DNA of 64,000 bases from contig NW_002060948.1 in the NCBI RefSeq assembly GCF_000150275.1, positions 197,066 to 261,065 of the forward strand, written 5' to 3'. The notes under the pieces are model-generated. The model was not told the origin of the DNA, searched no databases, and saw only the letters and a list, made by a program, of their open reading frames with translations. Positions within the stretch are counted from its first letter, which is position 1, and every line of letters begins with the position of its first letter. The DNA comes from Trichoplax adhaerens. Taxonomy: Eukaryota > Placozoa > Uniplacotomia > Trichoplacea > Trichoplacidae. A program made the translations under genes and the position numbers. Positions 24,819 through 37,700 of this stretch are shown here, one piece after another.

Positions 24819-27800
24819 ATGGATGATGAAAAGCAAATTGAAGAAGAAAATACAAACTTTTTTCAACTTCCAAGCTTACCAAATTACAGGAAAACGGGAG
24901 CTAGCTTGTCTTTCATACCTTCTTTAAAACAAAATCGAATTTTACATGATACGAAGGTGAAACCATTACTGAATTTTGACGATAAAGCAATCTTACCCAA
25001 TGTGAATGGCCAAAAGCTAGAGATTGATATATTATCCGAATCAATAAGTTTAAATAGAATTTGTTTTAAGATTTGCCGTTGGTTTTCGATGTGGAATATA
25101 TGCCAGCAAAAAATTTTCATTTCTAGTTTGGTCGAAAAATGTTCTGAAAATGTCTTAGTACAACTCGATTCAACCCTTGAACCAGTATATCATCACGATT
25201 TTAAAATTCAATTGACACATAGACGAAGCAAGAGCAGTCCTATACCAAATACGATTGCTAGTAGGAGTACTAGTGGTAAATCGGATATCAACAGCTACAG
25301 TGATGCTACAATGAACTCATCGGAGGCACAAAGTAGTGAAACACTAAGAAATTCCTTACGATCTTATGATTTTAGAAATAGTGATTACTGGACGAACGAA
25401 AAATATTCGTCGTCTCAACGGCCTGCACTGACAATTACGAAACGTCTTAAATCTACCAGCTTAAGAAATACCACACATCAAGATGTTGCAACAATAACGA
25501 AAAACTCTGAAAATGAATTTAAAGATCAACTAAAACACGTCCTGAAAGTAAAATTAGTCTATTTTACTATTTCATGGCTAACCTTACCTTATCCTTAAGT
25601 CTTTATTTATAGCTTAAATCTTTCATTTTTTCAATCATCAAATAGAGAATCGATCACTGGTCTGAGGGAAAAACCGAAGTACTTCTAATGACAATTGCTA
25701 AGGAAGCAACACCATCAGTATTACAATACCTAGCTAATTGCGTGAATCAACGGTGAATTGACCATGTTACTATTGCCTTAAATTTTTTTGTCCAATTCTT
25801 ATGAGAAATATAATTTATCAAATAGTTTGGATCATCGCCTTAATATAAACTGCCTAACAGATAAAATACTATTAACTATTTTCTCCAATCTGGATCCCCA
25901 AAGCATTTGTCGTTGCGCTCAAGTATGTATCTACTATGCATAGTAATCAATATTCAAGTATCGATATAGTATTAAATTATTAATATTCTGTAGTAGCTGA
26001 TTAGATCGATATTTCTGTTTTTGTTTAATATAGACTTGCCAGCGATGGAGGTATCTTACTAAAGATAATTCATTATGGTATTCTAAATGCGATGAATTAA
26101 GTGAGTACCTATCTTCATAATTAAGTTGTTTTACATCTGAATATTACTTAATAACATAAAATATGAATGCACCTCATCAATATATCATCAGCTGACGAAG
26201 TTGAGGCGCAAGACTTGATGGATGTTATAGAAGAATCTGCCAAAGAACATGATGTAAGCATCGATTGGAAACTGGCATATCAAGAATTACTCAATATCGT
26301 TAACAATAATTTAACAAGCGAATACTCCGCCAATATTTCCCGGGAAAGCTTATTTACCGAGCACTACGGTACTATAGCTTCTAGACTAATTATTAAATTT
26401 TGTTTTTTTCAGTCTTGATATTGATAAATATACGATACATATAATGCTATGAATTGTAAAGCAAATTCTTGATATTAATGCATCGGCATTTATTTTCATT
26501 AGGCATCAAATTTCTAGAGGATATTAACAATACTATTGAAAAGGAATATGCTAACTTACGTATGAAAACGAATTGTTAAATTTCTTAATTAGCCTGTGTA
26601 TATTAAAAGTTAAGGTACTCGTAATCATACTATTTTTAATTAATAGTAAATAGGAAAACACCAGAGATACGTATTGGTAGAGCGTTCGGTAAATAAGACG
26701 GAGATATAATCAGTCTTTTAAATCATAATTATGTACTTTATAGGCATTTTCATGGCCAAATTTTTAACTGCTCTACTGATAGATATACACCATGAAGCTG
26801 AATGTCAAACTATAGCCGATACTAGAACAGAAGAAGATCCTTACTATGACGATGATTCAATAGATTCTTTTCACAATTTGGTAAAGATTTAGATTAAGAA
26901 TTTATGTGCTGTGCTGCACTGATATGAAGCCTTTATCATAATTTTTGAAATAACGATACGCGTAATTTAAAACCATGGCGCGGTAATTTCTGATAAATCA
27001 ATCATGCCACATCAATTTAGCTGAATAACATTATTTGATTCTTCTTGACGTACTAGAACCTTGGAACACTCGCAAAAGTTGTGCATTTCACTTCAAAACT
27101 AGCAAATGAAAGAAATGCAGTCCGTTCAGGAATTGTTAGGCCTTTAAAGCACGTTTTCCGGCTGCAAGTAAGTCTGATGTTATCTACAATAAAATTTATT
27201 ATACGTTGAAATATTATTATCTTATTGTAGGGACATCTTGAAGCGGTCATGTGCCTACAATTCGATAAATGTAAAATTATTTCGGGATCCGCAGATCGTA
27301 CTTTAAGGTATGATTGTTGTAAAGTGAAAAAAATCTTTGAAATTTATAGCTGCCACTAAAGCATCCATTTTCATAGAACTGAGGCAAATTAATTTTGTTG
27401 CAATTTATGTCAATACTTACTAGACTATGGGATATTCGAAGTGGTAGACCCGTCAAAGTAGTTCATCACCATAAGGCATGTTTGAAAAACAGGATAAAAT
27501 TTAACGACAATACCTGCGATCAGTTTAATAACAACCATTGACCAATTTTTTACTTACCAGGGAGGAATTAGATGTCTTCAGTATGATGATAATATCATTG
27601 TTACTGGCTCATGGGATGCCACTGTTCGAGTATGAAACACTTAATTTTTTGATAAAATTAGAATCTACATTTATTTTCATATGTTACTACGCTTCCTTAG
27701 AGTACAATCTGAATTCCAGACTAACAAAATTGATACTATAAAGAACTACGTATGTAATAAATCTATACACTTTCAATTAGGTATGGGACATCATACAATA

Positions 27801-29800
27801 TAAAACATTAAACATATTGTATAAGCATCGAGATTGTGTTTCCTGTCTGCAGTTTACTGAAGAGAAACTGTAAGAAAGAACTAGGCAACTTAATCTTAAT
27901 ATTATTGATACAATACAATGTTAAATCATTTAGGATTGATAACTATCATTTTGATCTATCTAGTGTTACTGGTAGCTATGATAGCACTTTATGTGTATGG
28001 AATATGAAGAATTGGGAATGTAAAGGTGTTTTTAAGGGCCATACCGGTCAGTTATTAACACTTTAGTAATTAATGATTAGAAATAAATTAACATTAAGAT
28101 AAAAAAATTAAAGATGGTCCAACTTTCTATTCAGATTCAGTAAATTGTCTTCACTTCGATGGACGAATGGTATTGAGTGGCTCTACAGATAAGTAAGTTA
28201 TTTTGTAAGATTACCGTAGAAACGTAATTCGGATATTATAATTTCTTTCATAAACTCATATGCCAATTGGATATCTTCTACTTGATATAGGACACTATTA
28301 TACTGGAACTGTGAAACATTAGAGTGCCTCCATAGGTTTACAGGCCATACTGATGCAGTATTGTCTTTAGAGGTTAATATTATAGTATAAGGAATTCAGT
28401 TGTATACTATTTAAAGTTACAAGTAATGAGCATTATAGCTGAATAATGCTTATTGATAATATTGCAATATTGATAACTAAGATCGCTACTATATTGCGGT
28501 TTTTTGTAGGTTCGCAGTGGATTAGCTGCAAGCGGTTCTGCTGATGGTAAAATTATGTTTTGGAATTTAAAGCATAAATTTCATGAAGCAACGGTAGCTA
28601 TTCATAAGATTCCAGTGAGATCAATCCGGTTTATGGGTTTAAGATTCTTCGCAGGATTAGAGTATGTGAATATTTGCTTCTACACCTATGATTTTATACT
28701 CGTATCATACTTTATCAAAATTTATTAATCGTAGAATTGAGGAACAACTACATAGTATAAGCAAGCGATGAATGCAAAATTCTCGCTGTTATCAGTTTAA
28801 AAGTTTCTTGGCACCATTAGCCCGAAAGATTTTAAATCAAAGCTACGATATGTACTAATATAGTTGTTGAGCCTCTATAGTACTTACTTCTATAGATGTC
28901 GTATTTCAGGTTGATCTATTACTTACCGCATTACTATGTTAGAATGTGCTACGTAATACAAAAATGTATCGTACTGATTCATTCTCTTATTAATTTTACA
29001 GTGATGGCAATATTAAAGAATTTGATCTAAGAACTGGCATTTACATTCGAACCCTTAGTGGTCATTTTGGTCCCGTTCAGTGCTTACAGGTAAGCTACTC
29101 AACATTTTACCTTAGTTACAGCGTGAGAAAAGTAAATTTAAGGTATAGCTATGTTTTAAGCTTAATATGTACAGTATATGTTGGTTAACACCAAGATATT
29201 TTACTATGATTTAAAATAATCTTTCAATATTAAGATTGCCCCATGAAGTATTTCGTTTTAAGCATTAAAATGAATAAATCTTAAAACCACATCGTACTTT
29301 AAATTACGTACAAACTAGATTCAAAAGAAAAGAATGATATCATCATCAGATGATGGCTCAATTCGGATCTGGGATATGAAAGAAGCTCCCCTACAAGTAA
29401 GTTAATTCATGACGTCTGCCGCCTATAGTATACCCACGGTAGCCATTATAGTTTAGCTTGCAGTACTAAGAATTTGCCATAAAAGAACTTTTGGATATCG
29501 GAGATAACTTTAAATTAATAAAATTTTATTAAAGTAATTTGTAGTCGATAGATTACAGATAAAACCTGTAACTTTGACCGTTAGTAAATATATCAATGTA
29601 GTATTCATTAGAATTTAAACATGCCATATTTATCCATCATTCTGCAGCCTCACATTAGGTGCAAGATATTTCTAGAGGTATTGATACGAAATAATGTATT
29701 TTCCTAGGTTGGTAATAAATCCTATCCACGTTTACTAAATAAAATAGTCCTACCTCCAAATGTAATTACTGAAGAATTGATGGAATTACAATTTAATTAG
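24819..29800 (+). CDS. F-box protein with seven WD40 repeats
   Basis: Twenty exons: 24819-25547, 25646-25752, 25826-25922, 26034-26100, 26192-26368, 26503-26559, 26647-26688, 26744-26880, 27057-27167, 27231-27307, 27424-27475, 27561-27629, 27781-27869, 27934-28046, 28135-28192, 28291-28372, 28510-28661, 29002-29089, 29319-29396, 29708-29800; phases agree throughout; 824 residues. Residues 81-128 (RWFSMW..Q...SSLVEKC) resemble the segment before the F-box in FBXO16-type proteins. The F-box is near 288-332 (DKILLTIFSNLDPQSICRCA). WD repeats run from about 509 (GHLEAVMCLQF...LWDI) to 793 (SIRIWDM), seven blades. Such proteins are substrate receptors of SCF ubiquitin ligases. The intron after 27475 has a GC donor. 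The exact vertebrate ortholog (an FBXW type) is not settled. Confidence 0.87.
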
Positions 29801-29871
29801 ACTTTTTGAATATGCACCCTGCTTAGACCGAAATTCTTTAAATAATCGATAGCACTGAAATAAGTTAAAGT

Positions 29872-29877
29872 AATAAA
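29872..29877 (+). promoter_or_regulatory. Candidate polyadenylation signal AATAAA
   Basis: Canonical hexamer 72 bases after the stop of the F-box/WD gene. AT-rich background makes chance hits common, so only position supports it. Confidence 0.4.
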
Positions 29878-32800
29878 GAGAGTAAATTTTATCGGCAGAT
29901 GATTTACTATATTCCATGTGGAGTACAATTTATGGAAGCTTATTCATTAACCACGGTTTAAGAAAAATGCTACTTGAAGTAGATAAATTTTGCTACTATG
30001 TGATAGATCGCTAATCATAATATAATTTATATCCACTAAAGTTTACTATATCATTATATTAGTTCTTGAAACGAATTTCAGCTAATGTTATAGCAACAAA
30101 CTAACTAAATCTTTATTTCAACTGCTTTTGTACCGTGATAAAGCTACGAGATGCAAAATGTCCATGAAAATTTTTTTAACTTATTGATATTGTAAAAATT
30201 ATTGCATTAACAGAAGATGATGATTGAACGACAACATTATGCTCATTGATTTTTGTAACATATTACCTTTGTTCACCGCAATGGCAGTTGTAAAAATATA
30301 TCTAGTACGATCTTATGTGTTATTCTGCTTTCCCTTTGCTACAAGGAAGTGAAATCAGAATCTCAATCAATTTTGTCTTTTACGATATATGTTACCAATA
30401 TTTTTCTGCTATTTCTACATTATAACTCATTTATTTACGAAAATGTATGATCGACTATCTGAAGAAGCTTGATCACTTAATTTCCATTAAGTCGATGTCT
30501 GTAATTACAAAATGTTATATTTTTATTTGCCATATATTTTCCTTATCGGGTTAATGTTATTATTGCATGACGAATGAACGTGTAATGAAATAGCAAGTTA
30601 CATTTATACTTGATATATTATATCAATACACAGGTAACCCAACTGAGATTGACCTTTTAGTTGAAGTAGAGAGATTAATCTTGAATTCTATCCCAATAAA
30701 GTGATTACTACATCAATGAATTATTAATCTAAAGGAGGCGAAGTTATTATTTTTCAAAATTGAATAAATTATAATACCTACAAATAAGTGATTTCCTTTG
30801 TTATCCGTTTTCACGCATCAAATCGGAGATTATAATTATGACCGAATCTTAGCTTTAATAATAGTAATTGTATTTACTTGCTGGAAAATTCTCTTTGATA
30901 TTAGATAAATTGACTAGTTGCCAATGTTGTTATTAATCCTAAGCTATGTGCTGTTCAAGGGCGCAATTTGAATAGCATCAATGTTATTTGTAACTATAGT
31001 AAAAGATATCCATAGTACTCAATAGGTGTTCAACCAAATTGAATATACGTATTAATATTTAACACCGATGATATTCATCTATTGTCATTAAATTTATTAG
31101 AATTTGCACGATAGTGTTATCTTTCAGTGATGCGTTATCAATCATATCAAAATACATCAAAGGAACTACCAGAAAAAATTAAAATAAATGAAAGATTAAT
31201 ATTAATCATTTTTAATCCGCTATTGACATTATAGCCCTTTCCTATTTTCTGCTTATTCAGTATATCGGATCTTGTTTTCTTGCAGATGAGACATTGATGG
31301 CATTCAAATGATTTCTTTGACTAAATCAGCTCAATTATGTCATAATACAGAATTATAGCTATTTCTAGCCATGTCAGTATATATGATAGTGTAGTTACTA
31401 GATTTTCTTTTAAAAGATTTAGTCTCTACTACGATCGAGTTTACTGGATAGAGTTTCAGTCTAAATAAATAAAAGTCAATTATCATTACATTTCTACTTG
31501 TAGAGTAAGAATTATCTGGAGAAATCTGTGTGCTGAGGTTACTATTTAGCTCATAAATCGTAGAATCTTGTATTCAAAACTAATACACTCTTACGGATTT
31601 TAGATGAAAGTTCCATTATTACGCGTTTAAAATAAGAATACAAATATGAACACGGATATTTATTCATTTATAAAAGAGTATATTTATAGTCATGAGCAAT
31701 TGTAATAGATTTAAGAAGATATTCAAGTTACAACGAGGGTATCAGGCATAAAATACCAACTCATTACAGTGTCTCAAACAATAACTTGGTTAATTCCATT
31801 CACTTAAACTGTACTGTATCACAAATTTTAGTATATGTGAAGCTCAAGGATCAGCCCTTGCATCAGACTCTGAAACACGATGCATTTTCATAACTGAAAT
31901 TTATCCGTAGTGGATACTGCGAGAGTAATAAAATTGATATTAATATCTTATAAATTTGCTTTCACCCAACTGACTCTACTGTTGATATTTTAATCTAACA
32001 GCTAATTAGATCCCAGTTTATGGCAGAAGTGCACCAGTCCAATAGACAATATCTATTAGCTCTACAGCAGTAGCAGATCCTAAAATTATAATACAACGTC
32101 TTCCTAAAAATGGCATCGGAAACTTTTATTTAAAGAATGGTATTAATATACTTACAAACCGATATTTGTGTATTTGGCTGCATCTTAGTGCTTAGTGCGT
32201 TGTTTTACTTAATTCAGAAAGAATCTTTCATTTATGAATTGTGATAAACCTTTTCAGTTACAGTCCCAACTTTAATTAATCAATCTCTTATATGTCTGCT
32301 ACTGAATCTACCTAACAATATTTTCGTGCCATTAGTATACTGAGACTACGCTCTCATTTAAAACAAAGCAGTAGTGCATAAGAAATTTAGCGATCGAAAT
32401 CTTATAGATTTACCTCCATATTCCCTGGTGGACATTAAAAGCTATTTGGCGTATTTATATGTTTTACTACTACAGCTATTATGGTAGTGCTAAATATTAA
32501 AGCTACGATGGAATTATGTTTCGATACTGTTGTACTGTAGTACATGCAATACAGTATAGTAGATAGATTGGATAATGTAAAATGACGATGTTATATTAGC
32601 GGTATGCGCACTAATCTTTCTCCAAGACTGAACCAAAGATGACAGGATATATCCTATACAGCGCACAGTAAAAGGTACCTCGACATTTATAACCCCAGTC
32701 GTTTATACAGAGTAATAATAACTAAGTTTACCTAATGTAGATAGTAAAACACTAGGTCTAACCATTTCTTTATTTTAGCTTTATTTCATTCCTCTACTTT

Positions 32801-33481
32801 TATCTAGTTCTCATATAAATCTCTTTACATGCTTCAAATGTCCCCTTCTCCTTCCTATATTCTTGTTGAATCTACTGTTGCTAATAGCTTCTCTTCGTAG
32901 GTCTATTTGGTTAAGATGGTATTGTCCTCCAATAAGTAAGTCATACTATTCCTATAACTTAATTGCATTCTTAAATGGTAAAATAGTTAATAAAAAAGTG
33001 TGCATCCCATGATATACATAACTTAATATCTGTATCGCACCAGGACCAATTCTAATAAAGTTGCGTAGTCCGATCCTTATATTATAACTGATAATAGGAG
33101 CTAACTTTCATGAGCGGAAGGTGCCGAAATTATTAGTTGGGTAGGACTTCACTGTAACATTAATATTATATTGTTTTGCCATTATTTAATTCGCTATTAC
33201 GTTCACGTATCGTATCATCATAGTCGAATAACTCGCATGTATGACAGTAAATGTATAAAATAATGATAACGTCTTTCTGCTTGATTTAAGCGACAATGTG
33301 CGAAATTTTAGTCTTCATAATGCGCGTGAATAATTCATCCTAGATCATGTGCCTGAGATTTATGCTTAGAATGCTTGCAGCTTAAAATGTGACTATGCAA
33401 TGCAGTCTTAAACTAGATAATACTTATACTCATATAGGTTCGATTTTAAGATTGTACACAAGTGTCTATTTTCACAGTGGA

Positions 33482-33580
33482 GACATCGAGGTCGATCATT
33501 TTATTAAAAGAGCTAAATCATATATTATACGGTATAGTGGAGTTAAACAAGAAGTTAAAGTTCCCGTCATCTTATTTTGA
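33482..33580 (+). other. Unassigned terminal-exon-like coding segment
   Basis: A pyrimidine-rich acceptor (TTTTCACAG) at 33470-33479 precedes an open frame (GDIEVDHFIKRAKSYIIRY and onward) ending TGA 33578-33580. Charged and hydrophobic residues are mixed as in real protein, unlike the surrounding AT noise. No upstream exon with a matching phase was found and no family is recognised. It may be a relic. Confidence 0.25.
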
Positions 33581-34166
33581 GACACTTTGTTACAGGCTTA
33601 CAACTGCATTGAGCTAAGTTTTAAAGACAGTACCGTTACGAGGCAGAGCACTGCATAGTTGAATATTGACAGAGTATTACCAAAATGCTATCCAAGAATA
33701 ACATAAAATCATGGCAAGAACAGTCATGAAATGAATTGAAATGGTTTCTGATGCATATGAAAAAATAAGTATGGAAATTCAGGATAAGTGAAGACCTTGT
33801 AAATTAATAGACAAAATTTAATCGCTGTAATAAGAATAATTCAATTATCTAAGGAGTAAATGTCATTTTTTGCCAATAAAGATGGTGTGGATTTTAATTT
33901 AGTAGTTGTGTAATAAAATTTCAAACATTGAACTTATGGTAGTACCGTATTATCACGTGAATACTTACATAACTGGTAGAAGGGAGGAGACTCATATTTA
34001 CAACGTATCTTCTACTTGAAACGTTCCATATTAAAATTTTAAGTGTATTTAATGAAAATGCTGTATGCTTAAAATATCTAGAGGTCAAACAAGCCTCAAA
34101 AGCTTACTTTTCTGCTAAACCGGCAGGATTTACTACACGAAGACTTTTTATCATCGCGTAGTAATT

Positions 34167-34279
34167 ATTAGATTTTATTGAGAATTCTGTTGAACATAAA
34201 TTGAAATCTCCTACAGATTTGGAGCAAATTACTAGAAAATATCATGACATCGATTTGGTGTTATTACAAGAATCGTAAA
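34167..34279 (+). other. Unassigned coding-like segment
   Basis: After an acceptor-like TTATTAG, the frame reads DFIENSVEHKLKSPTDLEQI and onward, ending at TAA 34277-34279; it is rich in charged residues and free of AT-codon bias. The same frame upstream (from about 34084, VKQASKAYFSAKPAGFTTRR) also looks coding but hits two stops. Either a terminal exon of an unrecognised gene or a pseudogene. Confidence 0.25.
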
Positions 34280-34478
34280 AGAAATAAAAATAACAATGTA
34301 TAGAAATTCTACCATATTTTTATTTTATCCTACAAAGAATTTCCTAGGCTTTTCTGATCTGTTTTGAATATACACGCAGGTCAAAAAGCCCATAACTGAT
34401 GTCTCATCATTCCAGTTTTGCTAATGGCGTTGCATGTACATGTATAAAATAAACACTTTCCGTATTATAACTTTCTGA

Positions 34479-34760
34479 TTGCATCCACGTGTGTTGCTGC
34501 TGTCAATTAAACCCATTTCCAATAAAAATCCGCCAACTTGCAATGCAGGTGGGAGGCGTAATAATATACTACTGCGATCTATTCCCCGAAGTCAAGGTGA
34601 ACCTTGGAACGTGCTAAAATTATTTAATCGCCCCTATCTTGACTTTCGTTGCCTTTCAAGCTATTTCATCCTGAAGTTCAATACTTCTAGTAAAGTGCAA
34701 GTAAACACAAGTAAAGGAACCGTTATTACTCGCGAAGAAATTAAAGGTATGAAGAGCTAG
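34479..34760 (+). other. Unassigned 93-codon open frame
   Basis: Open from a TTG codon to TAG; no ATG start. Balanced composition (NPPTCNAGGRRNNILLRS, TVITREEIKGMKS) and slightly higher G+C than its surroundings. An internal GGTATG near 34746 could be a splice donor, making this an internal exon. No family recognised. Confidence 0.25.
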
Positions 34761-37700
34761 TTAATTTATAATATGCTACCAAATACTTTGTAACGTTAGT
34801 GACAGATCTGAGATTTTCATTTTTTCCGCTACTCTGTGGCTTATCCTTGGCATTTTATATTTTAAGAACAGTTTGCGTAGTATTTTAAATACCGCTAATG
34901 TAACTTGCATATTAAATTACAAATATTGATCAGGGCGCGCCTATACAATGCTAAATTTGAGTGTTAAAAAAGACGATTAGTGATAGCTTAGCATAATTTG
35001 ATTTGTTGGCCAATTTTTCTCTAGATTTTGCAGTGAAATTTTCATATGGGTTATGTCGGAATTAGAACCATTTTTGTTGTTGAGGACTTAAATTATATTA
35101 TCAAAGTTTTTCTAAGTGATGCGCTTGTCATAATAATCAAGCGGATTAACACATGATATCAGGATGGGATCCTACGTGACCTTCGCCTAGAATAGACTAC
35201 TCGTAAATATCGATGATTGCACAGCTTACATTTATATTATGAACCTGCTTGCGATAATTTGATATCCTACAAGAAATTAGCATATACTCACTAATTTTAA
35301 CCCTGGGTTTGACTATTTATCTGTCAATGGCTTAAGCTATCTCTAAATTACAAACACTGTATGCCATAACTTGACCTTTGTGATCAATGACTAGTAAAAA
35401 CGTATATTGTACTGTGACGCATAAATATGAATAAAGAGATTTAACTAGTATCTCAATTATTAAGTATCAACTATGAATTAAAATAACATGACAGTTACTG
35501 CAAAGTTGCTCTCATTTACTACTTCCTAGTAAGCTGTCTTATACACATTTTCGTTAACCAGCCGAATTAGTAGTTAGGACTAGTACATGGTACGATACTG
35601 TCGTATAATTGCAAGTTATATATCAAATGAGCTAGTCTTAGCTTAATTTAGTATAAATCTAAATACTACATTACCAAATAATATCCTGGTATAAATGGAC
35701 CTCAGATTTTATCTGTTAAGTAGATTTGAAATATTATGAATTACTCGTATAATTTGGTAACAACACGTAATAACTTGGGTTTGCCATTATTTGTGCATGC
35801 AATGCACCCACGACCCCTGATGTTTTTGGCGTAAATATTGGGGCATGATCTTTTGGGTGGTAACTGGTGTAGTTTTCTCAAAACATAATTGTCCGGTACG
35901 TGAGCTAAGCAGAGAGATAGATTCCATTTAGTAGGAACATTAGCGCAAAATTTAAATTTTATAACGCCATATCCAGAATTATAAACGAGACTTTTCCGTC
36001 ACGCATTTAGATGTACCTTTATAAGTAAGCCTATAAATAGGTACGATTCGCTTTAATAGCCTTATCTGTAGTTAAATGAAAGACGGGAATAAAAATCGTT
36101 CAAATTATTTGTTTAGATGGAATTTATCGTAAATGTAAATTATACCTTACGCGATTGAGTCACTAACATGCAGTGGGATTTAATATCTTACTATCACGAT
36201 AGTGATTCCAGCTGTCAATACACGTATGTTTGAATTTGAACTTTTCATTTTAATGTTGTTATATGCTGCATTATAAAATAGAGCATTTTTCATATAGCAA
36301 ACTAATTTAGCTTAGTGTTTGACTCAGAGTGTAATAAAAAATCCTGTAGTTTACTATTTAATGCCACAAAATGGAGACTGCATTCTTTCTGTCACTATTA
36401 TTGACCACATATTGTGGATATATCAGAATAACAAGGGTATGCAGTCTCCTTACGTAAACGCTGAAACAGAAAGCCCAGACAGAAGTTCTCTATACATATT
36501 AGCATACTGTAGTACTGAGCACGTAGAACTATGTATAGTGCATTAAATCTTTGTAAATGCAATAGCATTAATATCATGCATATTGTAGTCAGTCTATAGC
36601 CATCACATTAATGGAAGATATGGGATTGCTGTATTAGTAAATGTTAGGTTTATTGGCTGTTGCAAGACAGAAACACTTTTTACGATTCAATTCTGTTTTG
36701 AGGCATGTTGAGCAGCAAAATTTTAGCAAGCGGGAAATGATAGATTGTTTAACAATTTAATTTGTTTTATTATCATACCAAAAGTTAAAAAATTTATCGA
36801 GGTCAGGAAGTTCTCAGATCTCAAAAATTGAGTTCAAAAAATTTCTTGTAAAAATTATGAAAATTTGTTACGTAAGCAAATTGGGTAGGAGTTCTATACT
36901 TTACGTCATAGTGCAGCATGATGTTAATTATTCCTTTTTATTTATACAGTCATCGTTACATGAATGCGATGGCTCCCGGTGCTACAATCTATCTAACCTC
37001 TCATTAAATGTGCAGTAATGGCACTGTATGGAAGCATACTCAATGCACTTATGTACAGTATATATCTAAAAGCGTATGTACTGTCTATATCTATACCATG
37101 TCGACGTATATTGGTAAATATATAGATGCACGTAGTTATTTTTGGTCCTACATCATTCTACATCATTCGTGCCCTACATAGTTTATATAAATAAATATTC
37201 GTATGTGTATATAGATGCGGAGGTGTACGAAACTCAGAAAATCAAATTTAAACCCACTTACCGGTAGCTAAATCAGATCGTCTAATCAACGAAATGTACC
37301 GCATGTTCATGATGATTTTATGTGAGGGGTGGAGATAAAAAAGAGCGTGACGAAAAAAATTTGCATATACAATTATGTGGGCAGGTTATTAGCATCATGC
37401 CGTTGGTAGAAATAACTTGTGCACAATAGTGTCGCTTGTATACAGTAGTTCATGTGTTGCACCAGTTTACTAATCCGCGCAACATGCATATACAATATAT
37501 TGCATAGGAATCGATCTTTTGCGTAATTTATACCTTACCATATATCCTAGTATGCAGGAATGTGGAAAAACGCCGAGCTTACAAATATCTATACGTATAT
37601 CTTTCATTCTACAATAATTTGAGTATTGTATTATATTATTATCCACTCAATAGCGCCAGTTAACTTTCGGCAAGATCTAAAACTCATCAAGTAACTACTG

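Noticed and set aside
36373-36449. Inverted repeat with 11-base arms (GGAGACTGCAT) and 55-base loop
   Set aside because: An 11-base match at this distance is expected about once by chance in a window this size; no extension inwards or outwards.
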